Source of the DNA: Christiangramia forsetii KT0803
GTDB lineage: Bacteria > Bacteroidota > Bacteroidia > Flavobacteriales > Flavobacteriaceae
Direction of reading: 5' to 3'
Length of the DNA: 64,000 nucleotides
Assembly (NCBI RefSeq): GCF_000060345.1
Contig: NC_008571.1
Coordinates: forward strand, 2,666,001-2,730,000
How positions within the stretch are numbered: the first letter of the stretch is position 1; the number at the start of each line of letters is the position of its first letter. Shown in pieces: positions 43,704-52,351 of the stretch. A program made the position numbers and the translations under genes. The notes beneath the pieces are model-generated. The model had not been told where the DNA came from. It worked only from the letters and a program-made list of their open reading frames with translations, and ran no database searches.

Positions 43704-44330
43704 TCAAAAAAAGTCAGATGCGGCTATCTCCTTCTCTCTCATAGCTTTTCCTTCAACGATCTGAGTTTCTAAAGTAATTTCGAATTGAGAGGAATAAACG
43801 TAATTCCCATCCTCATAGACCTCAAATTTCATAATATCTTCATCGGAGTCTATAAAGGTCTCATCATTATCAAATCCTCCAGCTGGACGGCTCTTTATTA
43901 CTCGCGTGGGGTTCCAGTTATTACCATGATAAAATTTAGAATAATAGGTAGCATCAGGAATATTTTTGATTACATACTGGGATTTACCTTTGATATAATG
44001 ATTTCTTACAATCCTATTATCTCTAACTCTCATAAGCATAACTACAACATCTGTCATGCTTTGATTTTTGATTGTTAAGGTATTATCATTTACTTCTATT
44101 TCAGGTTCTCCATAGATACTATTATAAGGAGATTCCCCATTGTTTAATTGGTTGCCTAAAAATTCTGACTCTGGTTCCTCCTGTATTATTGTTTCTACCT
44201 GGTCAACAAACTTTTCCTCCTGATCTACACTTTTTTCAACCGGGTTTCTCTTTAAGTAAGATTGGTAGGCCATAACGGCTATAAAAGCTATCAAGCCCAG
44301 CCAGATAAAGTTTTTTGAGACATTATTCAT
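43704..44330 (-). CDS. Membrane-anchored hypothetical protein
   Basis: A 208-residue protein with an N-terminal anchor (about 8-24, FIWLGLIAFIAVMAYQS), an acidic linker (about 30-70) and a beta-rich C-terminal domain (VNDNTLTIKNQSMTDVVVML, YIKGKSQYVIKNIPDATYYS) with NWNPTR and FDNDETF. It resembles small extracytoplasmic binding domains but has no clear family. It is 42 nt downstream of the gene at 44373 on the same strand, in the large cluster. Confidence 0.7.
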   Translation of the reverse strand: MNNVSKNFIWLGLIAFIAVMAYQSYLKRNPVEKSVDQEEKFVDQVETIIQEEPESEFLGNQLNNGESPYNSIYGEPEIEVNDNTLTIKNQSMTDVVVMLMRVRDNRIVRNHYIKGKSQYVIKNIPDATYYSKFYHGNNWNPTRVIKSRPAGGFDNDETFIDSDEDIMKFEVYEDGNYVYSSQFEITLETQIVEGKAMREKEIAASDFF

Positions 44331-44372
44331 AATTATTTAATTTAAAGAGCAAACACGATTAGGATAATAAGC

Positions 44373-44954
44373 TTATAGATTGATTTTTTTATAATCACCA
44401 TCAAAAACTTTCTCCTTTCCCCATATTTCATCCAGGTATTTTCTATCTGCAATTATTATGGCCAAAAGCTTTAATTTTTCGGAGATATTATTTTCGTTTA
44501 CCTGGTCTTTTTCTTCGATCGTTATGCCAGTTATAGTTACAAGAACCTCATTCTTATTGGTATCAAACTCAAAACAATTAAAGGTAACCAAATGGGTATT
44601 TGTATTGGAGACCAACCGGTTTGAATAGGTAAAACCATTAGTTCCAAATTCGTTTCTAATTTCGGCAATGGAAGTTTTACCAAATATGAAATTGGTAAAG
44701 AGAGGTTCCGATCCATCATCCTTCAGTAACCAGTCATTTTCCATATAAACGACCTTGTCGTTTTCAAAGGTCACCGAAAGTTCATTTCCGTTTTTGGTTC
44801 TATACTTTATTATTTCCGGCTCCTCTCCTACAATAGGCAGATTCAGTTCTTCTACTGATTCTCTGGTATCATAAAGTTCAATACCAAGCATTGATATTGA
44901 ATTGAATGCTAAAATTGTCAAAAAGGTTACTAAGAAAGTAGAAATGGTTTTCAT
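44373..44954 (-). CDS. Exported hypothetical protein
   Basis: A 193-residue protein with a signal peptide or anchor (about 1-25, FLVTFLTILAFNSISMLG). The mature part has IKYRTKNGNELSVTFENDKV and FGKTSIAEIRNEFGTNGFTY, a pattern reminiscent of small lipoprotein-assembly (BLIP/SmpA-like) repeats in which 'G.t...v...fG' recurs, but this is weak. It starts 11 nt after the preceding gene. Confidence 0.7.
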   Translation of the reverse strand: MKTISTFLVTFLTILAFNSISMLGIELYDTRESVEELNLPIVGEEPEIIKYRTKNGNELSVTFENDKVVYMENDWLLKDDGSEPLFTNFIFGKTSIAEIRNEFGTNGFTYSNRLVSNTNTHLVTFNCFEFDTNKNEVLVTITGITIEEKDQVNENNISEKLKLLAIIIADRKYLDEIWGKEKVFDGDYKKINL

Positions 44955-44965
44955 TGGAGACTAAA

Positions 44966-45493
44966 TCATTTAGTGTTATCGTATACTGCTGTAATAATGC
45001 AAATCTCATCCTCCACCGCTATATCATAAAGAATTTCATTTTCATAATCCTTCCATTGCATATAGTCAACTTCCACATACTTCTCCTTAAAAAATGCGAC
45101 TGAAGAATTGGTCTCAGAAGAAGGTTCAAGGATCTTCCACATATTGCATATTTCAGTTCCATCATCCAATTCAACAAAATAGATAACTTTTCTACGGGTG
45201 TATTCACCACTAGCTTTTGTTTCTAAATCTTTATCGAAATATATATAATCTGATCCATCATCCGCTACTCCAGATTCATATGAATCAAGATCCTTAATAA
45301 TTTCTTCTTTTTCCTGAAATATCTGGGCATTTACGTTAAAAAATGAAATGCTGTAAAATGATAATAAAAGATTAAAAGTTAATGAAACTGAAGCGATTAG
45401 AATGGCAACTAATGGTATGGCTGTCGTCCATATAAGAATATTTACAATTATTTTACTAAGTTTAGTATCCCTTTCGTAAATAAGATGAAACAC
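44966..45493 (-). CDS. Membrane-anchored hypothetical protein
   Basis: A 175-residue protein from a GTG start at 45493 that overlaps the 3' end of the lipoprotein gene by 32 nt. One long hydrophobic segment (about 15-45, IIVNILIWTTAIPLVAILIA) is followed by a soluble domain (YIYFDKDLETKASGEYTRRK, VIYFVELDDGTEICNMWKIL). The soluble part resembles a small beta-barrel-like domain. Unknown function; part of the large cluster by spacing. Confidence 0.65.
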   Translation of the reverse strand: MFHLIYERDTKLSKIIVNILIWTTAIPLVAILIASVSLTFNLLLSFYSISFFNVNAQIFQEKEEIIKDLDSYESGVADDGSDYIYFDKDLETKASGEYTRRKVIYFVELDDGTEICNMWKILEPSSETNSSVAFFKEKYVEVDYMQWKDYENEILYDIAVEDEICIITAVYDNTK

Positions 45494-46004
45494 TAAAATC
45501 TTTTATTGCTTTATAAACCTCAGAGCTCATTTGAGCTTTACCATTATATTCAAAATAAGTAGGATCTCCATTTTCATCCACAACGGCTATCATTTCGTTT
45601 TTATCTACAGGAATAGTATGCAACTGAAAATCATATTCATCTGTCAGGTTTATAGAAAACCCTCCACCGGAATAACTAGACCTAAGATCATTAATTCCAT
45701 CTAATCTAAGCTTAAAGAATAACTGATCGCCTCGGTAAACAGCTTTCAACTCAGCTGAAGCACCGTATTTGACATATCCCAGGCTAGTTTCGCCATAGGA
45801 TTTTAGGTTTGGATTAAGCACTTCTGATTTAGAAATAGAATCATTATTCAGATTGGCAAGTTCAGTAATTTCATTATCAATTACTTTATATACTTTTTCA
45901 TTAAGGACAAATGTGTTGTCAGCGATAGGGATAGCATTAGAATTATTACAGGAAACTGTAAATAAACAGAAGGCTAGCCCTAAAAAGCAGAAATATCTTT
46001 TCAT
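45462..46004 (-). CDS. Putative lipoprotein
   Basis: A 180-residue protein starting at the ATG at 46004 (MKRYFCFLGLAFCLFTVSCN); a TTG three codons upstream is less likely. The lipobox is FTVSC, so it is probably lipid-anchored. The mature part contains NTFVLNEKVYKVIDNEITEL and LQLHTIPVDKNEMIAVVDENG-like beta segments (HTIPVDKNEMIAVVDENGDP). No known domain. It is 35 nt downstream of the PH-SHOCT gene and overlaps the next gene. Confidence 0.7.
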   Translation of the reverse strand: MKRYFCFLGLAFCLFTVSCNNSNAIPIADNTFVLNEKVYKVIDNEITELANLNNDSISKSEVLNPNLKSYGETSLGYVKYGASAELKAVYRGDQLFFKLRLDGINDLRSSYSGGGFSINLTDEYDFQLHTIPVDKNEMIAVVDENGDPTYFEYNGKAQMSSEVYKAIKDFSVSSYLRKGY

Positions 46005-46039
46005 AATATTCAAATTGGAAGGTTTTCGATTTTTAAGAA

Positions 46040-46645
46040 TTATAGCTTAGCTAAAATCTCAGCCTTTTTATTACTGAATTCCTCTTCACTAATCAGATCT
46101 TCTGCAAACAACATTTTCAACTTTTTCAAATTTGCCATGGGATCATCCTGTGGCTCCTTAGCTGCGGCACTTTGATTCTCTGAACTCGTATTTACCGTAA
46201 TCCCCCCACCTGCACTGGCTCTGGAATTTTCTAATTCCCGCTGTCTTCTGTATTCAGACATTTCTTCTTCTTTTTCCTGGCCATACCTATACAGCATTCG
46301 TGCCTGCGCTTTTGGTAAATAATCAAGCGCGATATGTCCTCCTTTAACTGTTTTAACTGTAAAAGTAGCCCCTAAAATTCCTTCTTTCATATGACAGTCG
46401 GCAATCTCTTTCCAAAGAAAATCCTGGAAATCCATAGAGAATCCAAAACTTTTAGGTCGGCAAAAAATGATGCGTTTATTGGTAAGAGCAATAGAGTCTG
46501 GAGATAAATTAACTGCCGGTTTCTTCTGTACCGCGATATATTCAATTTTTTCCTCTCGTGTAAGAAGTTCAGAAACTTTAGTCATTGTCTTCTCAACGGC
46601 CTTAGGGTCCTGAGATTCATTTAAAAATTTCTTTAATGATTCCAT
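46040..46645 (-). CDS. PH-like (YokE/bPH_4) domain plus SHOCT protein
   Basis: A 201-residue cytoplasmic protein. Residues about 25-120 form a bacterial PH-like domain: EEKIEYIAVQKKPAVNLSPD, SIALTNKRIIFCRPKSFGFS, FLWKEIADCHMKEGILGATF. A low-complexity linker (about 135-170) leads to a SHOCT motif at the C-terminus: LKKLKMLFAEDLISEEEFSN, KKAEILAKL. PH-SHOCT proteins often associate with membranes or larger complexes. It lies between the J-DUF805 gene and the lipoprotein gene in the cluster. Confidence 0.85.
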   Translation of the reverse strand: MESLKKFLNESQDPKAVEKTMTKVSELLTREEKIEYIAVQKKPAVNLSPDSIALTNKRIIFCRPKSFGFSMDFQDFLWKEIADCHMKEGILGATFTVKTVKGGHIALDYLPKAQARMLYRYGQEKEEEMSEYRRQRELENSRASAGGGITVNTSSENQSAAAKEPQDDPMANLKKLKMLFAEDLISEEEFSNKKAEILAKL

Positions 46646-46776
46646 ATCAAAGTATTGGTTTGGTTAGTATTCCGCCTATTTCCATTACTTTTAGAAATAT
46701 TCATTCGGTTTACTAAAATAACTTCCCTTTACCAGCTCTACATGTGGTTTTCCGTAAATTGGGCGAAATAGACCAA

Positions 46777-47766
46777 TCAGGATCTGTTCTTAGGATCAGC
46801 TCCATACGTGTTTGATCCTCTTGAGCTATCAATAAAAACTACTATTAATCCAAATAATGCCCCTATATATGGTATAAAGTTGATAAGACTGAACCAACCG
46901 CTTAAATTGATATCATGTAATCTTTTGATGAACTGAATAAAGATGAGTATAGAACAGATAATCATGACTAAAGCGCTCCAACCTATCACGGTATCGTTAT
47001 AAGTGTCCTGAATAATTACTGAAGCAATGCCTGCAGGGATTCCCAGTAATATAGCTCTACCCAGATAAGAACTTCTTCTTAGTCTCCCCCTTGTAGAAAA
47101 AAAACTTTCTTCTGTTTTAACAACTGGTATTTCCCCATTTTCAACAGCTGCCGTTCCTGCAAATGAATTGGAATAAACAGGTTCCTTTTCAACCTGTAAT
47201 TGCTCATTTTCTTCAGCTATGTATTCCTCGACTGGTTCATCCTTTTCGAATTCAGAGAAATCTACCTCAGTTACTTCATTTATAAGTGTAACGGTTTTAG
47301 ATGTTATTTCACCAGAAGGAGAATTCGTTGCATCTAGAGTTATTTTTAATTCGGGCTTATTAAAGTTTTTCAACTTAAAAACTTTTCTCCCATTAGGTTC
47401 CAATTCGCCGAAGGGTTTTATAAAAACCTTATCTGCATTTTTTGTTTGCCACTTGAGTTCTATCGTATCTCCCTCAACAAATGTTTCTTTATCTGATTCA
47501 AACAATAAAATTTCCGGGGCTGTACTTTTTTTTTCTTCTACTAGCTCTGTCTTTTTAGTATGCTCGCGATTATCATATTCTGCCTTTTTATTTTTATCAG
47601 AAAGAATTTCATAAGCTTCTTTGATATTCCCGTACAAATCAGAGAAATATTGATCCCCACCATTATAATCGGGATGAAACTTTTTTGATAATTTTTGATA
47701 TGCATCTTCAATCTCCTGTTGAGATGCAGTAGATTTTAGTCCTAAAGTTTCGTAATGGTTAGTCAT
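46777..47766 (-). CDS. J-domain, Ig-like and DUF805 membrane protein
   Basis: A 329-residue protein. The N-terminal J domain (about 3-67) starts HYETLGLKSTASQQEIEDAY and has the HPD motif at 31-33 (KFHPDYNGGD), so it should stimulate an Hsp70 ATPase. Residues about 85-170 form an Ig-like beta domain (FVEGDTIELKWQTKNADKVF). The C-terminal third is a DUF805 membrane domain (STRGRLRRSSYLGRAILLGI, FIKRLHDINLSGWFSLINFI). The next gene upstream has a degenerate J domain and the same Ig-like domain. The partner is probably the Hsp70-like ATPase at 55077-58451. Confidence 0.88.
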   Translation of the reverse strand: MTNHYETLGLKSTASQQEIEDAYQKLSKKFHPDYNGGDQYFSDLYGNIKEAYEILSDKNKKAEYDNREHTKKTELVEEKKSTAPEILLFESDKETFVEGDTIELKWQTKNADKVFIKPFGELEPNGRKVFKLKNFNKPELKITLDATNSPSGEITSKTVTLINEVTEVDFSEFEKDEPVEEYIAEENEQLQVEKEPVYSNSFAGTAAVENGEIPVVKTEESFFSTRGRLRRSSYLGRAILLGIPAGIASVIIQDTYNDTVIGWSALVMIICSILIFIQFIKRLHDINLSGWFSLINFIPYIGALFGLIVVFIDSSRGSNTYGADPKNRS

Positions 47767-47794
47767 GATGGTGGTGTTTCGAATATTATTATAC

Positions 47795-49975
47795 TTAGCC
47801 TTGATTATTATTTATTCCATAAACCTCTTTAATCAAACCTTTATCATTAAATATATACCGGGTAGCACTTTCTTTAGCCTCTTGCTGATTATCTTCCTTA
47901 TTATAAAATGTAAAACTCACTCGAACGTCATAAGTCATAAAACCGGATTTTTCGATGTCCAAAATAGTATTCCGGGAATAAGAGGTCATACTCCAGGAAT
48001 CAAGGTACGTTTTGCTAATTAGTCTAAATGTAGGCTCATTTAAATGCCAGTAGCGCTTCATATCTGAAGAATAATAAGACGCCACCTTATTAAAATTACG
48101 ATCATCTTCGGCCTTTAAAAGTCGGCTGATCTTCTCTTCATCTGATATATAATCAAAATCACTATCCCTTACACTTTGATAAGTATAATCAGAATCAACG
48201 CCATATTCTTCTTCTATTAAGCCATCCTTATCAAAGGTAAAATGAGTTGAACTAAGTTGAGAAATGGTGTCCCCATCTTTATTTAAATATTCAAAATTTG
48301 TAATTAGTTCGAAATTACTTTCATCATACATTTTAATATCCTGCACATCGTTCATGGAGTAATCAGTATTGGCCCAAGCGGTTTGATATAAGCTTTCCAG
48401 ATCTAAATAATCCAGATTGGTATTATCCCAGTATTTTACTACTTGATCTGAATAAAACTGGCTTACCAGTTTGAAATCCCTGTAGCCTTCTAATTCCATT
48501 AAGTTTAAAATATTTAGTTCTTTTTCTCTCCGGGTTATATTCTCCTTATTTGTTATAAAGCCATTCATGGAGGAGTAAAAATTCACTTCTATTGAAGTAG
48601 GGTCATCCTCAGAAATTATCTTATTAATACTTACGGGAATAATAACATCACCCATATTTAAATAGCCTGATGAATAACCAGAAGGAATTTTATGGAGTGT
48701 AAATATTTTATTCTTTTGATTTAATTCATCAACTAAAATCAGTTCTTCAGCGTCATTTTTTAATAACTCATCAAAAGCTTCCCATTTACTTTCTGGCTCC
48801 CAGAAAGGAGGACCTGAATCCCCAATTTCGAAGCTTATTTGCTTTAATAAGTTTGAATTCGCATCACCGGTCTTTGTAAGGGAAATTCTCTCTATTATTG
48901 GATCTTTTTGAGTACTATAAGGACGTTGTTTGATTCCAATATCAATTTGACCAGTTGATACTTTTTTACCGCCTATATCATTGTAATTTTTTCTCCATTC
49001 AAATGGATTATTTGTCGAATTAAAGAATTGACGATAGTCTGCTTCAAAACCTGTAGATTCTGATATGGCATTGTTCTTAATTTCATTTATTAATTCATCT
49101 AATACAATATTTGGGTCATAATACTTTATCTTATCTCCATTTAAGTTCTTAGTAATTTCAGGAAAAAGCTCAGTTTCTTCCTCCTTGATTACATCTGATT
49201 GTTCAGCTAATTTTTCGCTACCTGTTTCCTTGAAGTATTGATTCAGATTTTCCTTTGAACTGGTCTCCCAAAATCCGGATTTCCCTAAAACAAAAAGGAC
49301 TATCGCGAGTATTAATATTCCTATTCCACCCGGAACTCCATATTTTTTTAAATCTGACTTACTGGGTTCAGTTTGTGGTGAAATATGCTCATCAACCTGA
49401 ACTGATGATTTTTCTTCCCTGGCAGGTTCCGGGTTAGAAGTCTGACTATAAACTTCCTGGGTGTTATTGACTTCTTTGGCAATTTCCATGGTCTTTGCCG
49501 TCTCTTTTCCTGAACTTGAATTTAGAACTCTTAAACTAATCTGTGTTCTACCTTCAACTAAGTCATCGTAGAAAATAACCTTCGATCCAGTCGAATTTAC
49601 CTTCCCACCGGGATTCAATGTTATCTTATCAGCAAAACTGGTATCCCAGGTTAGTATCAGTTTTTTTCCTTCACTTAAACTTTCCCTATTTGATTTGAAA
49701 TAATTGATTATCGGCTCACTTGGAGTTTTATCTTCTTTCTTCTTTTCATTTGAAGTTTTCTCCTTTGAAAAATCGAATTTCTGGTCATATTGAGCCTTCA
49801 ATTTATCATTTGAAAGAACGTTATACGCCTCCAGAATTCGTCGGTAGAAATTTTTGTAATAAGGATCTTCCACATCTTCAGATGAAAATTTGGATTTGAT
49901 CTTATAGAAGGCACGTTCAATTTCCTTTTTTGATGCTCTTTTGGAGACACCAAGAATTTTATAATAATCGGCCAT
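47795..49975 (-). CDS. Degenerate J-domain membrane protein with Ig-like and repeated C-terminal domains
   Basis: A 726-residue protein. The J-like domain (about 3-67, YYKILGVSKRASKKEIERAF) lacks the HPD triad: positions 31-33 are SSE in KFSSEDVEDP. An Ig-like domain follows (about 95-170, SLSEGKKLILTWDTSFADKI), then a single helix at about 213-232 (VPGGIGILILAIVLFVLGKS), so the C-terminal ~490 residues are outside the cytoplasm. The C-terminus holds two copies of a snoaL/NTF2-like unit: FKLVSQFYSDQVVKYWDNTN ... FTFDKDGLIEEEYGV and FNKVASYYSSDMKRYWHLNE ... YIFNDKGLIKEVYGI. It lies 28 nt upstream of the J-DUF805 gene and could anchor a periplasmic complex. Confidence 0.82.
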   Translation of the reverse strand: MADYYKILGVSKRASKKEIERAFYKIKSKFSSEDVEDPYYKNFYRRILEAYNVLSNDKLKAQYDQKFDFSKEKTSNEKKKEDKTPSEPIINYFKSNRESLSEGKKLILTWDTSFADKITLNPGGKVNSTGSKVIFYDDLVEGRTQISLRVLNSSSGKETAKTMEIAKEVNNTQEVYSQTSNPEPAREEKSSVQVDEHISPQTEPSKSDLKKYGVPGGIGILILAIVLFVLGKSGFWETSSKENLNQYFKETGSEKLAEQSDVIKEEETELFPEITKNLNGDKIKYYDPNIVLDELINEIKNNAISESTGFEADYRQFFNSTNNPFEWRKNYNDIGGKKVSTGQIDIGIKQRPYSTQKDPIIERISLTKTGDANSNLLKQISFEIGDSGPPFWEPESKWEAFDELLKNDAEELILVDELNQKNKIFTLHKIPSGYSSGYLNMGDVIIPVSINKIISEDDPTSIEVNFYSSMNGFITNKENITRREKELNILNLMELEGYRDFKLVSQFYSDQVVKYWDNTNLDYLDLESLYQTAWANTDYSMNDVQDIKMYDESNFELITNFEYLNKDGDTISQLSSTHFTFDKDGLIEEEYGVDSDYTYQSVRDSDFDYISDEEKISRLLKAEDDRNFNKVASYYSSDMKRYWHLNEPTFRLISKTYLDSWSMTSYSRNTILDIEKSGFMTYDVRVSFTFYNKEDNQQEAKESATRYIFNDKGLIKEVYGINNNQG

Positions 49976-49989
49976 AGAATTAAATTATT

Positions 49990-50307
49990 TTAAACTGATT
50001 CTATCGATTTTAATGATTTGTAAGTGATAGCTTGATAGACTAAAAAGATTCCAGTAATGATATCTATTGGTATCCAAGTACTCTTATCTCCCAAATAAAT
50101 TGGGTAAATAGGATTAAAAAGAAGCAAAATGAATCCATTTATAACTATCATCAAAATGTTATCATTTTTATATTGCCTAACGCATAATAGCCCTGCAGTT
50201 ATGCTTACTATGAGCCTTAACAATGTGTAATATCCTATAGGAAATGGGAAGACTGCCAGAAATAGAATAGCAGCACTTATACATATTATTAATCTCAATT
50301 TATACAA
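49990..50307 (-). CDS. Small DUF6804-like membrane protein
   Basis: A 105-residue protein from a TTG start with four hydrophobic helices (LIICISAAILFLAVFPFPIG, LIVSITAGLLCVRQY, LMIVINGFILLLFNPIYPIY, IDIITGIFLVYQAI). The FNPIYPIYLGDKSTWIPID pattern is typical of the DUF6804 family. It sits between the nuclease-like and J-domain genes of the cluster, at 51 and 14 nt. Confidence 0.72.
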   Translation of the reverse strand: MYKLRLIICISAAILFLAVFPFPIGYYTLLRLIVSITAGLLCVRQYKNDNILMIVINGFILLLFNPIYPIYLGDKSTWIPIDIITGIFLVYQAITYKSLKSIESV

Positions 50308-50358
50308 TTTAGAAATTCAGCTATAAGTAGGGTTATAGCCGAAAAAGTTAATTCCAGA

Positions 50359-50943
50359 TTACCTAAAATCCCAGGGGGCTATGGGATTAGGTTCTTGCCA
50401 AAGTCCTCTTTTTAAACTTCGGGCTTCTTTCTCCAGTTTGTCATAACTCATATCTGAAGAGTATTTTTTAAAATGCCAGGCAAAACCTAATCGAACCATT
50501 TCCTTATTTACATTCAATCCTTCCTCATTGATTATCTCGCCTATCATGCGGCCTCCCATGTCAAAATCACCTTCGGTAAGAATGGTAACCTGCTGACTAA
50601 AACAAAGGTCGGATAAAACAGTTTTCGCTTTATTTCCATAGGCCTGGCTTCCCCTTTTCTCGGGAGCATCAATATGCTGAAGCCTTAACGTTATAGGTAA
50701 TTCACCATAAAGAAGCTCAGCAGTATCTCCATCTACAATTCTTATGATCTTTGCCTCTAAGGAAATTTGCCCTTCTGATTTTTTATTTTCTTTAGAATCA
50801 GGTTTAGATTCTGTATTCGACTCTACCGACTCTAACCTATCAGAAGGATTATCCGATACAGCTACGCTATTGCTTACTGAGCGTTTGCAGGAGGAAAGCA
50901 AAATTAAACTGGATATAAGAAATAGTTTAAAGTCCAGGGCCAT
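50359..50943 (-). CDS. Thermonuclease (SNase)-family lipoprotein
   Basis: A 194-residue lipoprotein (lipobox LLSSC, about residue 19). After a polar linker rich in Ser/Glu (about 20-65), the SNase-like OB fold holds AKIIRIVDGDTAELLYGELP (catalytic Asp), LRLQHIDAPEKRGSQAYGNK (Arg and Glu) and GGRMIGEIINEEGLNVNKEM (second Arg). The active-site set is complete, so this should be a secreted Ca-dependent nuclease. It follows the trypsin-like gene at 11 nt. A periplasmic-side nuclease in a motor-type cluster is unusual. Confidence 0.9.
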   Translation of the reverse strand: MALDFKLFLISSLILLSSCKRSVSNSVAVSDNPSDRLESVESNTESKPDSKENKKSEGQISLEAKIIRIVDGDTAELLYGELPITLRLQHIDAPEKRGSQAYGNKAKTVLSDLCFSQQVTILTEGDFDMGGRMIGEIINEEGLNVNKEMVRLGFAWHFKKYSSDMSYDKLEKEARSLKRGLWQEPNPIAPWDFR

Positions 50944-50954
50944 AATATTAATTA

Positions 50955-51710
50955 TTAACGGGTATATTTTTCATAGGGCAAGGCCTGTATATCCACTGCA
51001 AAGTTCAATTCTGATCCTGTTCCCATTCCCGAGGTAGTAATTCCAATCACTTCACCTTTCATATTAAATAGAGGCCCACCGGAACTCCCGTGATCAATAG
51101 TAGCATCGATTTGAATCCTTTTATTGTCTCTAAAGCCGGAAATCGTTCCCTTGGTTAAAGAATTCGATAAGCCTTGAGGACTACCAATAGCAAAAACATC
51201 TTCACCAACTTGTGGGTTTTTATTTGCTATAGGCAGGCTACTGGCATTAAGATATTCGGTCTCAAAAATGACATAGTCCAGATTTGCCGGATAACTTTTA
51301 GAAAGTACATTAGTGATCTCATAAAAATCTTCTCCTATTTGGATATAAGCTTCCTGGCTATCAGCTAATACGTGATAATTAGTAACACCAATTCCCTGAC
51401 CTATAAAAAACCCACTACCATTTGAATATTTATCTTCACCTAATACCCCGTATACTCTAAAAACTGCAGGATTTAATTCTTTAAATAATTCTGATACAGT
51501 TTTATATTCTCCTGATGATATTTCTATTGGGTTTGAACGAGATTCTTCAGAGTTATTCCTGGAATCTGAATTTTGCTTTATTTCAGTGTTCTCACCCCTG
51601 TATTCTCTTTGGGGGGAAGAATTACTAGTGGCGTTCTGAGGATTTCTATTCGGCCTTTTACAACTAAACAGAACTAGGCAAATTAATAAGAAACTAAAAA
51701 GGATTCTCAT
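50955..51710 (-). CDS. Trypsin-like serine protease lipoprotein
   Basis: A 251-residue lipoprotein (lipobox LVLFSC near residue 17). A Ser/Asn-rich linker (about 20-65) precedes a trypsin-like domain with GSGFFIGQGIGVTNYHVLAD (His), PANLDYVIFETE (Asp) and IDATIDHGSSGGPLFNMKGE (Ser), the full triad. No PDZ domain is seen. It overlaps the MotB-like gene by 4 nt. The protease may process or regulate the envelope part of the complex, but its substrate is unknown. Confidence 0.9.
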   Translation of the reverse strand: MRILFSFLLICLVLFSCKRPNRNPQNATSNSSPQREYRGENTEIKQNSDSRNNSEESRSNPIEISSGEYKTVSELFKELNPAVFRVYGVLGEDKYSNGSGFFIGQGIGVTNYHVLADSQEAYIQIGEDFYEITNVLSKSYPANLDYVIFETEYLNASSLPIANKNPQVGEDVFAIGSPQGLSNSLTKGTISGFRDNKRIQIDATIDHGSSGGPLFNMKGEVIGITTSGMGTGSELNFAVDIQALPYEKYTR

Positions 51711-52351
51711 ATCTTATTACTTACTTTTGGAATTATTTGAACTGAAAATCGTTTATTATTCTCTTCTTCTCTTTCTCTACATAAACCGTTAAAACCACTT
51801 CCAGAAATCAAAACCTCAACATTCGATTTTCTAAAATTGATATCGTTCTTTAACCATAAATTATACACTGCCAAAGCTCTCTCATAGCTTCTCTTAAAAC
51901 CATGTTCCGAATTTTTGCTATATTTTTTATCCCAGCTATTCGCCATATTTCCCTCGATCACTAATAGATAAGAAAAATCGGGATTTTGTTTTTCTAAAGA
52001 ATTAAGAAAGCTTTCCAACTTTTTACCTACATTGATAGTACTATTTATATATTTCGGCCTGATATCCGCCTCATCCGGTTCAAAAATTTCCTTTCCCATT
52101 AGATCGCTGGCCACATATTTTTTACAGGCAGGTAAATAAAAAAAGTCTCCATCCCGCTGCAATGGTTCAAACTGCTCCTCCAGTTTTACAATTTTCTTAA
52201 ACTGTTCCAGTGTAGCCTGAGTCTTAGCTTGTTCGATTTTTAAATAAACAACGGTTAAAACGAACAAGACAAGCATCACAAAAAACAGAGTGGTCATAAG
52301 GTCAGAAAAACTAACCCAGAAGTAATCATTCTTTTTCTTTCCTCCAGCCAT
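51707..52351 (-). CDS. MotB/TolR-like protein with OmpA-like peptidoglycan-binding domain
   Basis: A 214-residue protein with a single N-terminal helix, VSFSDLMTTLFFVMLVLFVL, whose Asp17 sits where the ion-conducting Asp of MotB, ExbD and ZorB stands. A periplasmic linker follows, then an OmpA-like domain (about 95-210) with YLLVIEGNMANSWDKK, GFKRSYERALAVYNLWLKND, VLISGSGFNGLCREREEENN and KRFSVQI. It would be the stator subunit that anchors the motor to peptidoglycan. The gene overlaps the MotA-like gene by 1 nt and the protease gene by 4 nt. Confidence 0.88.
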   Translation of the reverse strand: MAGGKKKNDYFWVSFSDLMTTLFFVMLVLFVLTVVYLKIEQAKTQATLEQFKKIVKLEEQFEPLQRDGDFFYLPACKKYVASDLMGKEIFEPDEADIRPKYINSTINVGKKLESFLNSLEKQNPDFSYLLVIEGNMANSWDKKYSKNSEHGFKRSYERALAVYNLWLKNDINFRKSNVEVLISGSGFNGLCREREEENNKRFSVQIIPKVSNKI

